A stretch of DNA of 64,000 nt from an uncultured Prevotella sp. (GTDB lineage Bacteria > Bacteroidota > Bacteroidia > Bacteroidales > Bacteroidaceae): the NCBI GenBank assembly GCA_945869265.1, contig CAMBOI010000006.1, forward strand, positions 29,941 through 93,940, given 5' to 3'. Shown here in pieces: positions 41,458 through 52,174 of this stretch; within the stretch, counting starts at the first letter, position 1, and each line of letters starts with the position of its first letter. The position numbers and the translations under genes are program-made. The notes under the pieces were generated by a model. The model made no database searches. It was not told the DNA's origin and saw nothing but the letters and a program-made list of their open reading frames with translations.

Positions 41458-42456
41458 TCACAGCACAATCGTGCGGAACCAGTCGTGCAATACACCCATA
41501 TATCTGTCCTGACTGTCGGCACATAAGATGATGACCTGACGTCCGTCGGGCAGTTTCGGACCAAGACACATACCCTCGTAATTGGCAATTCCCGAATCCG
41601 ACGCACCCAACACCGTTCTCCATCCAGTGACAAATGTCTTCTCGGGATTTCCCGGGGTGATTCTGAAAATCTTGTTCATCACCCAACTGCCCACCTTCAT
41701 TCCTGCCATCTTAAACTCCCTTTCAAGCACAAGCAATGTGCCATCGCCCAGGCTCAGCAGTTCTGCCACACCGAAGACGTGGCTGTCGTCATTCGTCGGC
41801 GAATCGTCGAGCGGCATGTCAAGTATGTATGTGTATTGCTTCTTTAGGTTGAGGTTGGGCGTAAACTCCATCAACCGCAACATCAACCCGTTGTCACCCA
41901 CAAGCGGTCCCTCGTTGATAGTGAACACACTCATGCGCTTGGTATCGAATGTCAGACTTTCAATCGTTCTGTTGTCCAATCCCCTGTCCCTGTAGTCAGT
42001 CACCACAACCTGTCCGTTTTTCCTTCCGTCTAGTATGTCATATCTCACTATTTCCGTTGTCTCCTCCTTACCTATATATATATTATGGTTGTCCTTGTCA
42101 TAGGCAATAGCCTCCTCGTCGATGTTCTCCTCTTCCAGTTTTCTGAATCCCCTGCTGCTCACCGACACGATATTGCCACTATCGTCAATGTCGATATTGA
42201 ATATAAAGTATCCCCCATGCTCGGCCTTGTCAGATACCAGTGCATACCTGTTGCCGCCAAGTCTTACAATACCGCTATAATTGCCGGCAGGCACATCCAT
42301 AGCGTCAAAAGGACGCCCCAGCACTGCCTCCACATTCTGAGAATCAGCGCCACGGGATGTTGTCATCACGTCGGGAACGCATGACAGATAAAAAACCAAA
42401 AATGCTATCACCAGCAAGATGGCAATATACAATATTGCAGACAAATGCTTTCTCAT
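41458..42456 (-). CDS. Exported esterase-like/phytase-like beta-propeller protein
   Basis: About 332 residues. An N-terminal hydrophobic segment (LSAILYIAILLVIAFLVFYL, followed by SC) acts as signal anchor or poor lipobox. The rest resembles the phytase-like/esterase-like family: NYSGIVRLGGNRYALVSDKA, NIDEEAIAYDKDNHNIYIG, RTIESLTFD, MLRLMEFTPN, GVAELLSLGDGTLLVLERE and ANYEGMCLGPKLPDGRQVII. The activity of such proteins is uncertain. I take the ATG at 42456, because the longer start (42513) lies upstream of the -7 promoter box at 42483-42490. Confidence 0.75.
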   Translation of the reverse strand: MRKHLSAILYIAILLVIAFLVFYLSCVPDVMTTSRGADSQNVEAVLGRPFDAMDVPAGNYSGIVRLGGNRYALVSDKAEHGGYFIFNIDIDDSGNIVSVSSRGFRKLEEENIDEEAIAYDKDNHNIYIGKEETTEIVRYDILDGRKNGQVVVTDYRDRGLDNRTIESLTFDTKRMSVFTINEGPLVGDNGLMLRLMEFTPNLNLKKQYTYILDMPLDDSPTNDDSHVFGVAELLSLGDGTLLVLEREFKMAGMKVGSWVMNKIFRITPGNPEKTFVTGWRTVLGASDSGIANYEGMCLGPKLPDGRQVIILCADSQDRYMGVLHDWFRTIVL

Positions 42457-42482
42457 TATTATCGTTATTCTGAATATGGCTG

Positions 42483-42490
42483 CAAAGTTA
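42483..42490 (-). promoter_or_regulatory. Promoter -7 box for the phytase-like gene
   Basis: TAACTTTG followed by CAGCC on the minus strand, with TTGC 19 bases upstream as a weak -33. Predicted transcription start is near 42476, 20 bases before the chosen ATG. Confidence 0.55.
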
Positions 42491-42597
42491 CTCATTATCC
42501 CACAGTTCAGCAAGCATTTTCAGTTAATATTACTTGAATAACTGCTAAATAATCTTTCTGCTGATTCCCGTAACCCTCTATCGCTACATTTTGCAAG

Positions 42598-42699
42598 TCA
42601 GAACAGGAATGTATGTCGGCTGTTGCTCTCTTTCTGCAACAGTTCGTCATTCATACGGCTAATCGCCACACGGAAGAAAAAGGCAACGAGATATTCCAT
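42598..42699 (-). CDS. Possible 33-residue peptide next to a promoter
   Basis: Directly downstream of a TATCTTTG box (42705-42712) an ATG opens a short frame MEYLVAFFFRVAISRMNDEL plus 13 residues ending HTFLF. The first half is hydrophobic. The ATG sits about where transcription should begin, so translation would be nearly leaderless. It may be a chance ORF in the leader of the downstream gene. The rest of the 42514-42903 spacer shows no gene. Confidence 0.22.
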   Translation of the reverse strand: MEYLVAFFFRVAISRMNDELLQKESNSRHTFLF

Positions 42700-42704
42700 G
42701 GTTG

Positions 42705-42712
42705 CAAAGATA
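42705..42712 (-). promoter_or_regulatory. TATCTTTG -7 box in the uvrA/phytase-like spacer
   Basis: TATCTTTG followed by GCAACC on the minus strand matches the -7 consensus exactly. No clear -33 element. It could drive the 33-residue ORF or a longer leader for the phytase-like gene. Confidence 0.45.
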
Positions 42713-42903
42713 CGTCTTTTTCTTGAACCCAACGACGGATTCAGGCAATGGGCCAATCATTCCGAGTTTATGTTCTTGCCTATACTGTTGGCAGCCTCTG
42801 CCTCAAGAAAACGCTACAGCCAGAGGCTCTACGACCATCTGCTACAACCAGTGATGAGATATTTGCTGGCATAAAACAGGTGGTGGGGAAATAACGATGA
42901 GAA

Positions 42904-45732
42904 TTAATATAATTTCTCTCTGAGATACTTCGCCGTGAAGCCCTCTTTGCAACCGCAGACCATTTCGGGGGTGCCCACGACAACGACATTGCCGCCACGG
43001 TCGCCTCCGTCGGGACCCATGTCGATGATATGGTCGGCACACTTGATTACCTCGAGATTGTGCTCGATGATGACTATGGTGTGACCACGCGAGATGAGGG
43101 CATTGAACGACTCAAGGAGTTTCTTGATGTCGTGGAAATGAAGACCTGTGGTTGGTTCGTCGAAGATGAACATCGTGGGCACTATCTTCTCCTGACCAAT
43201 GAAATAGGCGAGCTTCACGCGCTGGTTTTCTCCACCCGAGAGAGTGGAGGAATTCTGACCCAGTTTGATATATCCAAGACCTACATCATGCAGCGGTTGG
43301 AGTCGCTTTACGATTTCCGTCTGCTCCCACTGAGTGAAAAACTCGATAGCCTCATCGATAGTCATGTCGAGGACGTCGGAGATATTCTTGCCATGGAACC
43401 TCACCTCAAGTATGTCGCTCTTGAATCGCTTGCCATGACAATGCTCGCACTCAAGCACAAGGTCGGCCATAAACTGCATCTCGACGGTGATGACGCCTGC
43501 TCCCTTACATTCCTCACATCGGCCGCCCTCGGCATTGAATGAGAAGAATTGGGCGGTGAAGCCCATCTGATGAGAGAGGGGTTGGTCGGCATAGAGTTCG
43601 CGGATGGCATCGTAGGCCTTGACGTAGGTGGCGGGGTTGGAGCGTGTGCTCTTGCCTATGGGATTCTGATCGACAAACTCCACATGCTGGATCGCCTTGA
43701 TGTCGCCAGTGAGCGCACCGTATTCACCTGGAGCATCACACACCTCACCGATATGACGCTTGAGGGCGGGATAGAGAATACCCTTGACAAGACTCGACTT
43801 GCCCGAACCGCTCACTCCCGTGACAACAGTCATCACATTGAGCGGGAAAACCACATCGATACCCTTGAGATTATTCATTCGCGCTCCCTTCACCTCTACC
43901 TTCATATTCCACGGACGGCGACTCGATGGAACGGGGATTGTTTCCTCACCGGAGAGATACTTTAGGGTGTGACTTTGGGATAATGAGGAATTAGGAAACG
44001 AAGTTCGGCGGCCGGGGGGAAAGCCAATTAGGGATGAGACCTCTCCCTGCCATACAATTTCTCCTCCCAGACGACCGGCATCGGGACCTACGTCGATGAT
44101 ATAGTCGGCGGCACGCATGATTTCCTCGTCGTGCTCAACGACAATCACCGTGTTACCAATGTCGCGCAGTTGTTTGAGAACATTGATAAGTCGCTCGGTG
44201 TCGCGACTATGCAGACCGATACTTGGTTCGTCGAGAATATATAGCGACCCCACAAGACTGCTGCCAAGCGAGGTAGTGAGATTGATGCGCTGGCTCTCGC
44301 CTCCCGACAGTGTGTTGGACAGGCGGTTGAGGGTGAGATAGCCAAGTCCGACATCAATAATAAACTGCAGTCGGTTGTTGATCTCTGTGAGCAGACGCTT
44401 GGCAATGGCAGCATCATGCTCGGGCAGTTGGAGATTGGCAAACCACTCCTTGAGAGTGACAATCGGCATCTGCACAAGGTCGGTGATACTGCGTCCGGCA
44501 ATCTTCACGTAGTTGGCCTCCTTCTTGAGTCGGGTGCCGTGACATGTCGGACAGTCGGTCTTGCCACGATAGCGTGCCATCATCACTCGATATTGTATCT
44601 TATATTGGTTTTGACGCACCATCTCGAAAAACTCATCGATGCACACCTTAGAATAGGGGTCGGAGTCGGTGGCAGAGGGCAGTCCGTGCCACAACCATGA
44701 GCGATGCTCCTCTGATAGTTTGTAATAGGGTTCGAAGATGGGGAATTTGTCCTTAGCGGCATAGCGGCAGAACACGTCGCGCCACTCGCCCAACTTGGCT
44801 CCGTTCCAACAAGCCACGCAACCGTCATACACGCTCTTGCCCGAATCGGGGATGACACGTGAGGGGTCGATACCTATCACCTTGCCGTAGCCCTGACATT
44901 CGGGACAGGCACCCACGGGAGAGTTGAACGAGAACATATTGTCGTTGGGAGTCTCAAACTCCATGCCATCAGCCTCGAAACGTGTGGAGAAATCATAGTT
45001 TATCATCGACGGCAAGAACATCAGACGACACTCTCCCCTACCCTCATAGAAGGCTGTCTCGGCAGAATCCATCATTCGTGATATGCCATCATTGGAAAGA
45101 TCAACCGACAAGCGGTCAACCACAAGATATACATCTCCCGAGATGTCCTCGCCCGACTCCAACACATCATCTATACGCATGAAATCACCTTTATAATATA
45201 TACGCGCGTAGCCCTGGAGCAAAGACATCTTGAGTTGTTCCGTATCTGAGCGTCCTTCAATGGGCACTAATGGCGCGAGAATAACAAATTTGGTGCCCTC
45301 GGAATATGTCTTCACACACGCCAAGACGTCCTCCACCGTATGTTTCTTCACCTCATTGCCACTGATGGGCGAGAAGGTGTGCCCCACGCGAGCGAAGAGC
45401 AGGCGAAGGTATTCGTAGATCTCGGTGGTGGTGCCCACGGTGGAGCGGGGATTGCGACTGATGACTCTCTGCTCGATGGCTATTGCAGGCGGTATGCCCT
45501 TGATATAGTCACATTCTGGTTTGTTCATTCGACCGAGAAACTGGCGGGCGTATGACGAAAGACTCTCGACATAGCGACGCTGACCTTCGGCATAGAGAGT
45601 GTCGAAGGCAAGCGACGACTTGCCCGAACCACTCACTCCAGTGATTACCACTAATATGTTGCGGGGTATCTTCAGGTCGATATTCTTCAGATTGTTCACC
45701 CTCGCCCCTTTTATCTCAATATAATTACCCAT
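42904..45732 (-). CDS. uvrA: Excinuclease ABC subunit A (UvrA)
   Basis: About 942 residues; damage-recognition ATPase of nucleotide excision repair. Two ABC modules are present, each with Walker [10 protein letters not shown], and with signature sequences LSGGESQRI and LSGGENQRV. The UvrB-contact region and zinc modules are seen, including the C-terminal CEECKGAGV and CEHCHGKRF pairs. I start at [14 protein letters not shown] (45732); the frame's upstream extension does not match the family. Between the two modules, about 20 residues ([20 protein letters not shown], encoded near 43975-44035) look inserted; their DNA contains the TAGGAAT-type microrepeat found in spacers elsewhere in the window. 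Confidence 0.96.
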   Translation of the reverse strand: MGNYIEIKGARVNNLKNIDLKIPRNILVVITGVSGSGKSSLAFDTLYAEGQRRYVESLSSYARQFLGRMNKPECDYIKGIPPAIAIEQRVISRNPRSTVGTTTEIYEYLRLLFARVGHTFSPISGNEVKKHTVEDVLACVKTYSEGTKFVILAPLVPIEGRSDTEQLKMSLLQGYARIYYKGDFMRIDDVLESGEDISGDVYLVVDRLSVDLSNDGISRMMDSAETAFYEGRGECRLMFLPSMINYDFSTRFEADGMEFETPNDNMFSFNSPVGACPECQGYGKVIGIDPSRVIPDSGKSVYDGCVACWNGAKLGEWRDVFCRYAAKDKFPIFEPYYKLSEEHRSWLWHGLPSATDSDPYSKVCIDEFFEMVRQNQYKIQYRVMMARYRGKTDCPTCHGTRLKKEANYVKIAGRSITDLVQMPIVTLKEWFANLQLPEHDAAIAKRLLTEINNRLQFIIDVGLGYLTLNRLSNTLSGGESQRINLTTSLGSSLVGSLYILDEPSIGLHSRDTERLINVLKQLRDIGNTVIVVEHDEEIMRAADYIIDVGPDAGRLGGEIVWQGEVSSLIGFPPGRRTSFPNSSLSQSHTLKYLSGEETIPVPSSRRPWNMKVEVKGARMNNLKGIDVVFPLNVMTVVTGVSGSGKSSLVKGILYPALKRHIGEVCDAPGEYGALTGDIKAIQHVEFVDQNPIGKSTRSNPATYVKAYDAIRELYADQPLSHQMGFTAQFFSFNAEGGRCEECKGAGVITVEMQFMADLVLECEHCHGKRFKSDILEVRFHGKNISDVLDMTIDEAIEFFTQWEQTEIVKRLQPLHDVGLGYIKLGQNSSTLSGGENQRVKLAYFIGQEKIVPTMFIFDEPTTGLHFHDIKKLLESFNALISRGHTIVIIEHNLEVIKCADHIIDMGPDGGDRGGNVVVVGTPEMVCGCKEGFTAKYLREKLY

Positions 45733-45800
45733 TTTATTATTTTGTTTGAACACAGAGGCATCGCGCAGCCATTCTTCATTCTTCACTCTTCATTCTTCAT

Positions 45801-48116
45801 TTACTCATAAACATCCTCAATGTCATTCACCTCCGTCATGTCGTCCTCATCAACAGCACATGGATTGAAGTCATGAGGCATTTCGAATATCTGATTGTCA
45901 TTGTAGCCAAGACGGCGGTCGGCATACAGTTTCTGCATATAATAAGCCCATATAGGCAAGGCCATTGTGGCACCCTGGCCCATCTGCATGGAGTCGAAGT
46001 GAATGTCGCGGTCATCACCGCCTACCCACACTCCACTGACGAGCGTGGGAGTGATTCCCATAAACCAGGCGTCGCTATTGTTGTTGGTCGTACCTGTCTT
46101 GCCGCCTATCTCGCCCTTGAGATTATACTTATAGCGAATACGTCCACCCGTACCGCCGTCAATCACTCCACGAAGCATATAGAGCATCTTGTCGGCACTC
46201 TCCTGACTGATTACCTCGTTCATACGTGGTTGGAACTGAGCTATGACGTTACCCTCGTTGTCCTCAATCCTTGTGACAAACATAGGTGCACTGCGTATGC
46301 CATGGTTGACGAAGGTGGTATAGGCACTCACCATCTCACCCACAGAAATCTCGCACGGACCAAGGCATAGAGCCATAGATGGATGGATGTCAGGATTCTT
46401 TATGCCATAGTTCTCGAGCAAATCAACAAACTGCTGCGGCGAGAGCTTGCTCATGAGATAAGCCGAAATCCAGTTGTTCGACTGTGCCAATCCCCATTTC
46501 AGTGTCACCATCTCACCATAACGGCGGCGGTTTGAGTTGCGCGGTGTCCACGGTCTGCCCGCCACATAATATGTCTGCTGCACATTAGGAGCCACGTCGC
46601 AAGGCGAGAATCCGTTCTCCATAGCAAGCGAATAGAGGAATGGCTTGATTGTAGAGCCCACCTGACGACGTCCGTCCATACACATGTCGTAGTTGAAATG
46701 GATGAAGTTCATACCTCCCACGTAGGCCTTGACATGACCGTTCTGCGGACACATGCTCATGAATCCGCAACGCAGGAACGATTTATAATATTTGATAGAG
46801 TCGAGCGGAGTCATCGTGGTGTCCACCTCACCGTGATAGGTGAAGATACTCATCGGCACGGGAGTACGGAACGAGCGCGATATCTCCTCGTCGGATGCCC
46901 CCTGCTCCTTGAGCACGCGATAACGTTCGCTCTGATTGACCGACCTCGTGAGAATCCTCTTCACCTGCTGAGCCGTCAGGCTGCCCGAGAACGGTGCCGT
47001 CTTCTTGCCTCGCAGTTCGCGGCTGAACGCAGGTTGCAGGAACTTGACGATATGTTCATGTATGGCGTCCTCGGCATATTGCTGCATTCGCGAGTCGATG
47101 GTGGTATATACCTTCAATCCGTCGGTATAGACATTATATGGTGTACCGTCTTTCTTCGTGTTCTTATTGCACCAACCGTATAGAGGGTCGGTCTCCCAGT
47201 TGATAGAGTCGCGATAGAAGGCGGCATAGTTCCATGAAGGATATCTGTCTCTCTCCGGACGCTTTGCCATCATATACAGACGCAGGAAGTCGCGGAAATA
47301 CACTGCCACTCCATCCTTATGGTCGGACACGTGGAAGTTGAGGTTGAGCGGCTTTACCGAGTTGTCACTATACTCCTGGTCGGTGATATATCCCGCCTTC
47401 ACCATCTGCTGCAGCACCACATTGCGGCGGTCGCGACAACGATCGGGATTGCGCACGGGATTGAAATACGATGGATTCTTACACAGTCCCACAAGCGTGG
47501 CAGCCTCGTTGAGGGTGAGGTCCTTGGGCTCCTTTCCGAAATATGTGTTGGCAGCTGTTTTTATACCGACAGCATTGTGTAGGAAGTCGAAGTAGTTGAG
47601 ATACATGGCTATAATCTCGTCCTTGGTGTAGTATTTCTCAATCTTCACCGCAATAACCCACTCTATGGGTTTCTGCAGCGCACGCTCCATCACACTGTGA
47701 GCCTTTCCCGAATAGAGCTGTTTGGCAAGCTGTTGGGTAATGGTAGATCCACCACCGGCATTCACCTGCCCAAGCAAACCGCGCTTTATGACTGCTCGAC
47801 CAAGGGCAAAGAAGTCGATGCCCGAGTGGTCGTAGAATCTCACGTCCTCGGTGGCGACAAGTGCCTTGACGATATTTGGCGACAAATCGTTGTAATCCAC
47901 ACACACACGATTCTCCTTGTTGTAGTTCCACGTACCCATAACCTTGCCGTCGGCAGAGAATATCTGGGTGGCAAATCGGTTGATAGGGTTCTGTAAGTCC
48001 TCGATTGGCGGCATATAACCAATCTTACCCTCGGATATCGCCCAGAACGCTCCGACGCAACCCAATACAACGACCACAAGCATGGCCCAAAGGAGGTGTA
48101 TGAATGTCTTTCTCAT
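45801..48116 (-). CDS. Class A penicillin-binding protein (PBP1A-type)
   Basis: 771 residues; bifunctional peptidoglycan synthase anchored in the inner membrane (segment about 7-28). The glycosyltransferase domain shows the catalytic Glu near 90 in ATEDVRFYDHSG and GGSTITQQLAKQL near 122. The transpeptidase domain has the active Ser in QVGSTIKPFLY (SxxK near 488-491), the SNN motif in AQSNNWIS and KTG in GGKTGTTNNNSD. The C-terminal tail is acidic. A promoter faces it at 48201-48231. It is 68 bases upstream of uvrA on the same strand, with a TTCATTCTTCA-type microrepeat spacer between. Confidence 0.95.
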   Translation of the reverse strand: MRKTFIHLLWAMLVVVVLGCVGAFWAISEGKIGYMPPIEDLQNPINRFATQIFSADGKVMGTWNYNKENRVCVDYNDLSPNIVKALVATEDVRFYDHSGIDFFALGRAVIKRGLLGQVNAGGGSTITQQLAKQLYSGKAHSVMERALQKPIEWVIAVKIEKYYTKDEIIAMYLNYFDFLHNAVGIKTAANTYFGKEPKDLTLNEAATLVGLCKNPSYFNPVRNPDRCRDRRNVVLQQMVKAGYITDQEYSDNSVKPLNLNFHVSDHKDGVAVYFRDFLRLYMMAKRPERDRYPSWNYAAFYRDSINWETDPLYGWCNKNTKKDGTPYNVYTDGLKVYTTIDSRMQQYAEDAIHEHIVKFLQPAFSRELRGKKTAPFSGSLTAQQVKRILTRSVNQSERYRVLKEQGASDEEISRSFRTPVPMSIFTYHGEVDTTMTPLDSIKYYKSFLRCGFMSMCPQNGHVKAYVGGMNFIHFNYDMCMDGRRQVGSTIKPFLYSLAMENGFSPCDVAPNVQQTYYVAGRPWTPRNSNRRRYGEMVTLKWGLAQSNNWISAYLMSKLSPQQFVDLLENYGIKNPDIHPSMALCLGPCEISVGEMVSAYTTFVNHGIRSAPMFVTRIEDNEGNVIAQFQPRMNEVISQESADKMLYMLRGVIDGGTGGRIRYKYNLKGEIGGKTGTTNNNSDAWFMGITPTLVSGVWVGGDDRDIHFDSMQMGQGATMALPIWAYYMQKLYADRRLGYNDNQIFEMPHDFNPCAVDEDDMTEVNDIEDVYE

Positions 48117-48200
48117 TTCTTATATTGAATGTTGAATATTTAATATTGAAAGTTGAACATTGTATATTGAATTATCGTGTATAAAACACGTATTTCCGTG

Positions 48201-48231
48201 CAAAATTAGTCATTTTTGGGCAAATATGAAA
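48201..48231 (-). promoter_or_regulatory. Promoter for the class A PBP gene
   Basis: On the minus strand TTTC (48228-48231), 19 bases and TAATTTTG (48201-48208). A spacer of TTGAATATT-type microrepeats (48120-48175) lies between it and the start. Confidence 0.5.
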
Positions 48232-48322
48232 GAAATATCGCATTTTTCTGCAACTTTTAACCAATATATGGAGAAAAATGTGTAACTTAGCGGCGCAAAA
48301 AGAAAAAAAGATTACACAATAG

Positions 48323-49270
48323 ATGGAAAAGCATGATTTTGTGACTATCGCCAACCTCACCAAGGAGAAGATTCTCTACATGATTGAGCTGGCACAGGAA
48401 TTCGAGCGACATCCCAACAGGGAACTGCTCAAGGGGAAGGTCGTGGCTACGCTCTTCTTTGAGCCATCAACACGCACACGACTAAGTTTTGAAACCGCAG
48501 CTAACCGACTCGGGGCACGCGTCATCGGGTTTGCCGACCCAAAGATAACAAGCGGCACAAAGGGTGAGACACTCAAGGACACGATCCTTATGGTGTCAAA
48601 CTATGCTGATGTCATCGTGATGCGCCACTATATAGAGGGTGCCGCACAATATGCGTCGGAGGTGGCGCCTATTCCCATCGTCAACGCCGGCGACGGAGCA
48701 CACCAGCATCCATCTCAGTGTATGCTCGACCTCTACTCCATCTACAAGACACAAGGCACGCTCGAAAACCTGAATATCTATCTTGTGGGCGACCTGAAAT
48801 ACGGGCGCACTGTACATTCGTTGCTGATGGCAATGAGACATTTCAATCCCACATTCCATTTTGTGGCACCTAAGGAACTGTCGATGCCGAACGAATACAA
48901 ACTCTACTGCAAGGAGCATGGAATAAAATTCCAGGAGCACACGGCTTTCAACGAGAAGATTATCGCCGATGCCGACATCCTCTATATGACGAGAGTGCAA
49001 AAGGAACGTTTCTCCGACCTCATGGAATATGAGAGGGTGAAGAACATATACATCCTGCATAACGACATGCTCGCCTCGGCAAAACCGAACATGAAGATTC
49101 TGCATCCACTGCCACGTGTGAACGAGATAGCATACGACGTGGATACCAACCCTCATGCCTATTATATCCAGCAGGCGGGCAACGGACTCTTCGCACGTCA
49201 GGCCATTTTCTGCGACGTGCTCGGAATAACGCTCGACGAAGTGAGAAACGATAAAACTATTATTAATTAG
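48323..49270 (+). CDS. pyrB: Aspartate carbamoyltransferase, catalytic chain
   Basis: 315 residues; condenses carbamoyl phosphate with aspartate, the committed step of pyrimidine synthesis. The carbamoyl-phosphate site is [20 protein letters not shown], followed by TKGETLKDT. The aspartate domain includes [18 protein letters not shown] and the [12 protein letters not shown] loop, and the C-terminal part has HPLPRVNEI. Length is normal. The regulatory chain follows 26 bases later across a TTAGGGATTAGGAATT spacer. No attenuator or PyrR-type site is evident upstream. Confidence 0.97.
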   Translation: MEKHDFVTIANLTKEKILYMIELAQEFERHPNRELLKGKVVATLFFEPSTRTRLSFETAANRLGARVIGFADPKITSGTKGETLKDTILMVSNYADVIVMRHYIEGAAQYASEVAPIPIVNAGDGAHQHPSQCMLDLYSIYKTQGTLENLNIYLVGDLKYGRTVHSLLMAMRHFNPTFHFVAPKELSMPNEYKLYCKEHGIKFQEHTAFNEKIIADADILYMTRVQKERFSDLMEYERVKNIYILHNDMLASAKPNMKILHPLPRVNEIAYDVDTNPHAYYIQQAGNGLFARQAIFCDVLGITLDEVRNDKTIIN

Positions 49271-49296
49271 GGATTAGGAATTAGGGATTAGGAATT

Positions 49297-49752
49297 ATGG
49301 CAAAGAACGAGATTATGGTGACCGCCATTGAGAATGGCACTGTCATCGACCACATACCGACTGAGAAGACATACGAGGTGGCAAGCCTGCTGCACCTGCA
49401 GGCACTGACAACACCAGTGACCATCGGATGCAACTACCGTTCAAAGAAAATCGGACGCAAGGGTATCATCAAGGTGGCCGACAAGTTCTTCACCGACGAG
49501 GAGATATCACGTCTCTCCGTCCTTGCTCCTAACGTGGTGCTCAACATCATCAAGGATTATGAGGTGGTGGAGAAGAAGACCGTCATAACACCTGATGACA
49601 TCAAGGGAATAGTGAAATGCAACAACCCGAAGTGCATCACCAACAACGAACCAATGGACACTCTCTTCCACGTTGTGGACAAGGAAAACGGTATCCTCAA
49701 GTGCCACTACTGCGAGAAGGAGCAGGATATTAATAAAGTGGAGTTGGTGTAG
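49297..49752 (+). CDS. pyrI: Aspartate carbamoyltransferase, regulatory chain
   Basis: 151 residues; binds CTP/ATP and adjusts PyrB activity. The nucleotide-binding domain starts [18 protein letters not shown]. The C-terminal zinc domain has four Cys in CNNPKCITN and CHYCEKEQ. Its presence predicts an E. coli-like dodecamer. A perfect short hairpin (49753-49777) overlaps the end of the gene. Confidence 0.96.
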   Translation: MAKNEIMVTAIENGTVIDHIPTEKTYEVASLLHLQALTTPVTIGCNYRSKKIGRKGIIKVADKFFTDEEISRLSVLAPNVVLNIIKDYEVVEKKTVITPDDIKGIVKCNNPKCITNNEPMDTLFHVVDKENGILKCHYCEKEQDINKVELV

Positions 49753-49777
49753 TCCTTCGGAATCTGATTCCGAAGGA
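49753..49777. terminator. Hairpin after pyrI
   Basis: TCCTTCGGAAT (49753-49763) and ATTCCGAAGGA (49767-49777) are perfect inverted arms around CTG. There is no T tract; an A/T microrepeat spacer (AATTAAAG units) follows up to glyA. It may be a weak terminator or a processing/stability hairpin. Confidence 0.5.
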
Positions 49778-49829
49778 AATTAAAGAATTAAAGAATTTAA
49801 GAATTTAATATTTAGTAACAAAAGAAAAA

Positions 49830-51110
49830 ATGAAAAGAGATCAGGAGATTTTTGACCTTATCGAGAAAGAGCACCAGCGCCAGCTGAAAGGCATGGAACT
49901 GATTGCTTCGGAGAATTTTGTCAGTGACCAGGTGATGGAGGCTATGGGTTCTTACCTCACCAACAAGTATGCCGAGGGTTATCCTGGCAAGCGCTACTAT
50001 GGCGGATGCGGTGTGGTTGACCAGGTGGAGCAGCTCGCCATCGACCGTGTATGCAAACTCTTCGGAGCTGAGTATGCCAACGTGCAGCCACACTCTGGCG
50101 CACAGGCAAACGCTGCCGTTCTGCTTGCTGTGCTGCAGCCAGGCGACACATTCATGGGCCTCAACCTCGCTCATGGTGGACACCTCTCACACGGTTCTGC
50201 CGTAAACACTTCGGGTATTCTGTATCGTCCTGTAGGCTACGACCTCAACAAGGAAACTGGTCGTGTAGATTACGACGAGATGGAAAGACTCGCCATCGAG
50301 AACAAGCCAAAGCTCATCATCGGTGGTGGTTCGGCTTATAGCCGCGAATGGGACTACAAGCGCATGCGCGAGATTGCCGACAAGGTTGGCGCTCTCCTTA
50401 TGATTGACATGGCTCACCCTGCCGGTCTTATCGCTGCCGGTCTGCTCGACAACCCCGTGAAGTATGCCCACATCGTGACTTCTACAACCCACAAGACTCT
50501 CCGCGGTCCGCGTGGTGGTATCATCCTCATGGGCAAGGACTTCGAGAATCCTTGGGGATTGAAGACTCCAAAGGGAGTGACGAAGATGATGAGCCAGTTG
50601 CTCAACTCAGCCGTATTCCCCGGACAGCAGGGCGGTCCGCTTGAGCACGTCATCGCTGCCAAGGCCGTTGCCTTCGGCGAGGCTCTTCAGCCAGAGTTCA
50701 AGGAGTGGGCAAAGCAGGTGAAGAAGAATGCGGCCGTATTGGCAGAGGAACTTGTTAAGCGTGGATTCTCTATCGTAAGCGGCGGTACCGACAACCACTC
50801 TATGCTGGTTGACCTGCGCTCTAAGTATCCCGACCTCACCGGTAAGGTGGCAGAGAATGCTCTCGTGGCTGCCGACATCACTGTCAACAAGAACATGGTG
50901 CCGTTCGACTCTCGCTCTGCATTCCAGACAAGTGGTATCCGTCTTGGAACTCCTGCCATCACAACCCGTGGTGCCAAGGAAGACTTGATGGTGCTCATTG
51001 CCGAACTCATTGAGGAAGTGCTCAACGACCCCGAGAACGAGCAGGTGATCGCAAGCGTTCGCGCCCGTGTCAACGAGACAATGAAGAACTATCCGCTTTT
51101 CGCATATTAA
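49830..51110 (+). CDS. glyA: Serine hydroxymethyltransferase
   Basis: 426 residues; PLP enzyme making glycine and methylene-THF from serine. Features: [20 protein letters not shown] near the start, [20 protein letters not shown], the PLP lysine in [15 protein letters not shown], and [20 protein letters not shown]. The protein ends as expected with the conserved folate-site region [11 protein letters not shown]. The next gene, aroB, starts 6 bases after the stop, so they are probably co-transcribed. Confidence 0.97.
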   Translation: MKRDQEIFDLIEKEHQRQLKGMELIASENFVSDQVMEAMGSYLTNKYAEGYPGKRYYGGCGVVDQVEQLAIDRVCKLFGAEYANVQPHSGAQANAAVLLAVLQPGDTFMGLNLAHGGHLSHGSAVNTSGILYRPVGYDLNKETGRVDYDEMERLAIENKPKLIIGGGSAYSREWDYKRMREIADKVGALLMIDMAHPAGLIAAGLLDNPVKYAHIVTSTTHKTLRGPRGGIILMGKDFENPWGLKTPKGVTKMMSQLLNSAVFPGQQGGPLEHVIAAKAVAFGEALQPEFKEWAKQVKKNAAVLAEELVKRGFSIVSGGTDNHSMLVDLRSKYPDLTGKVAENALVAADITVNKNMVPFDSRSAFQTSGIRLGTPAITTRGAKEDLMVLIAELIEEVLNDPENEQVIASVRARVNETMKNYPLFAY

Positions 51111-51116
51111 TTTTTA

Positions 51117-52160
51117 ATGGAAAAGCAAAAGATAATTCTTTCGGACAACATCACGGAAGCACTTGAAGGAGCTATCGCCGAACTGAAGCATGACAAACTG
51201 TTTATGCTCACTGACGAGACAACACTCCAACTATGTGCTCCTGTGGTGAAGTCGATCGCCGACAGGGCTGGAATGATAACCATCCCTGCCGGCGATACTA
51301 ATAAAGGATTGGAGTCAATGAGTCACGTGTGGGGCGAACTGCAACGCATGGGGGCTACACGCCATTCGCTGATGGTGAACCTCGGAGGCGGTATGGTGAC
51401 CGACCTTGGTGGCTTTGCCGCTTCTACATTCAAGCGCGGCATCAAGTTTATCAATATCCCCACCACCCTACTCTCGATGGTGGATGCATCTGTGGGCGGA
51501 AAGACCGGTGTGAACTTCGGTGGATTGAAGAACGAAATCGGCGTATTTAATAATGCCGACTACGTCATCCTCGACACTGTATTCCTCAAGACAATGGACG
51601 ACGAGAATCTCTGTTCGGGATATGCCGAGATGCTCAAGCACGGACTCATCAACAACGAGAAGATGTGGGCTGAGCTAATAAACTACGACATCCACCAGCC
51701 CGACCTCACAGTGCTTCAGAGGATGGTGGCTGAGTCGGTAGCCGTGAAGGAACGCATCGTACTTGAAGACCCTCTTGAGCATGGAATCCGCAAGGCACTC
51801 AACGTGGGTCACACCATGGGACATGCCTTCGAGTCGTTTGCCATGAAGCGCACTCCTATTCTTCATGGATATGCCGTTGCCTATGGTATTATATGTGAGT
51901 TGTATCTCAGTGCCAAGAAAACAGGATTCCCCACCGACAAGTTGCATCAGACAGTGAAATACATCCGTGAGCACTACGGCACACTATCATTTACGTGTGA
52001 CGACTACGACGAACTGCTCGCACTGATGAAGCACGACAAGAAAAACGTGGCAGGAACAATCAACTTCACTCTCCTCGGCGGAATTGGTGATATACTTATC
52101 AACCAGACAGCCACAAGGGAGGAGATAACGGAAGCTCTCGACTTCTATCGCGAGGGATAA
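51117..52160 (+). CDS. aroB: 3-dehydroquinate synthase
   Basis: 347 residues; NAD+ and metal-dependent cyclisation of DAHP in the shikimate pathway. Visible motifs are NLGGGMVTDLGGFAASTFKRG, INIPTTLLSMVDASVGGKTGVN, the metal-site regions CSGYAEMLKHGLI and LNVGHTMGHAFES, and LMKHDKKN near the end. It directly follows glyA. The product leads to chorismate, which the men operon converging from the right uses for menaquinone. Confidence 0.96.
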   Translation: MEKQKIILSDNITEALEGAIAELKHDKLFMLTDETTLQLCAPVVKSIADRAGMITIPAGDTNKGLESMSHVWGELQRMGATRHSLMVNLGGGMVTDLGGFAASTFKRGIKFINIPTTLLSMVDASVGGKTGVNFGGLKNEIGVFNNADYVILDTVFLKTMDDENLCSGYAEMLKHGLINNEKMWAELINYDIHQPDLTVLQRMVAESVAVKERIVLEDPLEHGIRKALNVGHTMGHAFESFAMKRTPILHGYAVAYGIICELYLSAKKTGFPTDKLHQTVKYIREHYGTLSFTCDDYDELLALMKHDKKNVAGTINFTLLGGIGDILINQTATREEITEALDFYREG

Positions 52161-52174
52161 AGCCTTCCCCCACT

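Noticed and set aside
42623..42874. 83-codon plus-strand ORF in the uvrA/phytase-like spacer
   Set aside because: It is opposite a promoter box and a small minus-strand frame, and shows no recognisable pattern.
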